Assembly: GCA_905116865.2 (NCBI GenBank)
Contig: CAJHNH020001605.1
Coordinates: 16,001-80,000 of the forward strand
Length of the DNA: 64,000 bases
Source of the DNA: Candidula unifasciata
Lineage: Eukaryota > Mollusca > Gastropoda > Stylommatophora > Geomitridae
Reading direction: 5' to 3'
Below are positions 61,439 to 64,000 of this stretch, piece by piece. The stretch's first letter is position 1, and each line of letters starts with the position of its first letter. Below the pieces are notes generated by a model. The model was not told the origin of the DNA. It searched no databases and worked only from the letters and a program-made list of their open reading frames with translations. The position numbers and the translations under genes are program-made.

Positions 61439-62590
61439 TCAGGAACTTGGGACCATGGCCAACAACAACCGTATCTGTCAACTGTCAGGAACTTGGGACC
61501 ATGACCAACGACTACTGTATCTGTAGACTGTCAGGAACTTGGGACCATGGCCAACAACTACCGTATCTATCAACTGTCAGGAACTTGGGACTATGGCCAA
61601 CGACTACTGTATCTATCGACTGTCAGGAACTTGGGACCATGGCCAACGACTACTGTATCTATCGACTGTCAGGAACTTGGGACCATGGCCAACAACTACT
61701 GTATCTGTAGACTGTCAGGAACTTGGGACCATGACCAACAACTACTGTATCTGTAGACTGTCAGGAACTTGGGACCATGACCAACAACTACCGTATCTGT
61801 AGACTGTCAGGAACTTGGGACCATGACCAACAACTACCGTATCTGTCGACTGTCAGGAACTTGGGACCATGACCAACAACTACCGTATCTTTAGACTATT
61901 GAGAACTTGGGACCATGACCAACAACTACCGTATCTGTCGACTGTCAGGAACTTGGGACCATGACCAACAACTACCGTATCTGTCGACTGTCAGGAACTT
62001 GGGACCATGACCAACTACCGTATCTGTAGACTGTCGATAACTTGGGACCATGACCAACAACTACCGTATCTGTAGACTGTCGAGAACTTGGGACCATGAC
62101 CAAAAACTACTGTATGTGTAGACTGTCGAGAACTTGGGACCATGACCAAAAACTACTGTATCTGTAGACTGTCGAGAACTTGGGACCATGACCAAAAACT
62201 ACTGTATGTGTAGACTGTCGAGAACTTGGGCACCATTGCCAACAGCTACCGTATCTGTCGACTGTCAGGAACTTGGGACCATGACCAACAACTACCGTAT
62301 CTGTCAACTGTCAGGAACTTGAGACCATGACCAACAACTACCGTATCTGTCAACTGTCAGAAACTTGGGACCATGACCAACAACTACCGTATCTGTCAAC
62401 TGTCAGGAACTTGGGACCATGACCAACAGCTACTGTATCTGTCAACTATCGGGAACTTGGGACCATGACCAACAACTACCGTATCTGTCAACTGTCAGGA
62501 ACTTGGGACCATGGCCAACAACTACTGTATCTGTCAACTATCGGGAACTTGGGACCATGACCAACAACTACCGTATCTTTAGACTGTCTC
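61439..62590. repeat. 46-bp minisatellite, about 25 copies
   Basis: The unit is TCAGGAACTTGGGACCATGA, CCAACAACTACCGTATCTGT, CGACTG. Variants are G/A at the GACC/GGCC site and TCAG/TCGA at the junction. ORFs of 66-103 codons across it on both strands are repeat artefacts. Confidence 0.97.
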
Positions 62591-62929
62591 TCTCCTCGAA
62601 GCAGAGTGCTGAAACTAGACCCTAGTACTCGCGGGCATTAAACTGTTCAACGCATTCACTAACCTTTAGGACATAGCCACAGCAAGCTCTCTGTGTTAAT
62701 GTGAAATGAAACATCTAACTGCTGTTGCTATTAACACCGTTGACATTAAGCAACTTACCATGTGTTAAAATGTTACTGTTCACATGATATGTTGTACTTA
62801 ACTTCTTAATCATCACCCGGCAAATATATTGGGAAAATGTATAAGTTGAGTAGGAAGTTTCAAGCGGCGTGACTTCTAAAAAAAAAAAAAAAAAAAACCA
62901 GTTATCTGCTTCGAGATACCAGCTAAGGG

Positions 62930-63075
62930 ATTTTGTGAATTGTGTAGTATTGTTTGATTTGAATGTGCTGATGAAGGCTCCATAGCCGCAACATTCACGT
63001 TTTGTTTGTATTTGTTATATTGTTAAGCTTGCTAATATACTTTTTGTTCGGTTTTATATCTTTTCTTGACTTCTA
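62930..63075 (+). mobile_element. Penelope-element end with hammerhead-like motif
   Basis: Colinear with the - strand of 37711-37850 over about 130 bp, ending in both in TTTTATATCTTTTCTTGA. It contains CTGATGA, stem GGCT/AGCC with loop CCAT, then GCAAC at about 62968-62990. An A-run precedes it (62878-62897). No GIY-YIG coding is nearby. Confidence 0.55.
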
Positions 63076-63569
63076 AGACAGATTTTTCATCATGACTGGG
63101 TCAGGCACAGCCAACAGTGATCCAAGAGTCGATTGTAGCCGTTGAAGGCGCCGCACAGGAGTGACAGGCACGCATCACCATACAGAATGAACGGATTACA
63201 GAACGCTGCTCCTCCTCTTTTGTGCATGTCAGAAGTGGGGCGGCCATCTTTAAACTTTCATAATGACGTCAACGTGTTCGCTTGCATCATGTTATCTCGA
63301 GCAAAACACACTTTGACATAAAAAATGTTGACGGGTTAGAAAAACAATAGCATGATTATTTAATTCATATCACTCATTATCACTCAAGGTTTTCATTTGA
63401 AATCCGAGTTAGGTTTCTGACACTGTTCTTCGGTTTCCGAGCGCCGGTGTCTCGGAGATCTTCGTAGGTCGCAACTGGAACTACTGAGTATTGTGTTTTG
63501 TGCCACGCTCTCGTAGACAGAGAAGTAAAAGGGCTCTTTTCCACGCCTTTAGGCACATTGCACAAATGG
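63076..63569. other. No recognisable feature
   Basis: Nothing recognised. A 61-codon - strand frame at 63380-63565 has no known motif. Confidence 0.45.
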
Positions 63570-63785
63570 GACTAGACCTATATTTTGTAGACTAATCAGT
63601 ACTTGGGGAATGCTATGGTCAGCCTTGACTTTCCAGGCCTGCACCTGGTACCCTCTCAATGCTGGGTCGACCTGACAGTCAGGGTCATTTCTGAAGAAAG
63701 CTCCGTTTCATCAGGACCTAAACACACGACATTCCAACCCACAGGCGAGAGTCTAGTCGCTACACCACAGAGCCCTAGACAGAGA
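63570..63785 (-). mobile_element. tRNA-headed SINE, family 1, minus strand
   Basis: The - strand head CTGTGGTGTAGCGACTAGAC, then B-box-like TTAGGTCCTGATG, body CGACCCAGCATTGAG and GGTACCAGGTGC, tail GATTAGTCTACAAAATATAG. Confidence 0.75.
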
Positions 63786-64000
63786 CCGAGTCATATTGAA
63801 CGAAACCTGACCAATAAAGTAATTCATCTCCCCATTAAAGACCCAACAGTGGTAATGTTGCACTACATTTCCACATGTCTTCGCAACTGTGTTAAGCAAT
63901 AGTTTGTTACCGTGTCGCACTGCTCCCACATAAACCTAATAAAATACGAGACGCCTGGCAGAGATGTCGAAGCGATACGCGGCAGACGAGTAACATCTCT

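Noticed and set aside
61399..61802. Overlapping ORFs with repeated GTWDHGQQLPYLSTVRN-type units
   Set aside because: Artefact of a 46-bp minisatellite whose unit has few stop codons; frames rotate along the array.

Overview
This is a window of animal nuclear DNA, most likely from a mollusc or another lophotrochozoan. It has long GT-AG introns, abundant microsatellites and minisatellites, long G/C homopolymer runs, and a dense graveyard of LINE, SINE, Penelope-like and Tc1/mariner/pogo elements. There are no bacterial features. The lineage is inferred from the repeat content and is not proven.

One conserved protein-coding gene is present. It is a complete gene for inosine-5'-monophosphate dehydrogenase (IMPDH) on the + strand, with start codon at 25458 and stop at 52767-52769. 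I joined 15 coding exons by hand. All introns are GT-AG and the phases agree throughout. The exons sum to 1545 nt (514 residues plus stop), the length of human IMPDH2, and the catalytic and ligand residues fall at the human residue numbers (D274, N303, R322, C331, D364, R429/Y430, Q441, E500). An acceptor lies just before the ATG, so at least one untranslated first exon and the promoter lie upstream and were not located. One intron (35773-36944) splits what would be a 200-nt exon into 103 and 97 nt.

Layout: 1-25.4 kb is intergenic or upstream-intron DNA with no recognisable host gene. It holds LINE pieces (RNase H, reverse transcriptase, APE endonuclease), a Tc1-like relic, tRNA-derived SINEs, a palindromic MITE-like element and simple repeats. 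25.4-52.8 kb is IMPDH, whose introns carry SINEs, LINE 3' ends, two pogo/Tigger relics, a Penelope-like GIY-YIG relic and several minisatellites. 52.8-64 kb is 3' UTR or downstream DNA with more LINE and SINE fragments, a mariner relic, a 31-bp minisatellite interrupted by a LINE 3' end, a 46-bp minisatellite of about 25 copies, and a stretch resembling the Penelope-element end.

The most interesting material is a set of degenerate hammerhead-ribozyme-like motifs that appear to be Penelope-like element ends (37.8, 40.5, 63.0 and possibly 1.15 kb). Others are a GAA-tailed short repeat (eight copies) whose tail resembles that of two RNase H LINE fragments, and tRNA-headed SINEs sharing a central domain with another repeat. 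I found no convincing wholly new multi-gene system. All calls come from reading the sequence by eye, and repeat boundaries are approximate (tens of bases).
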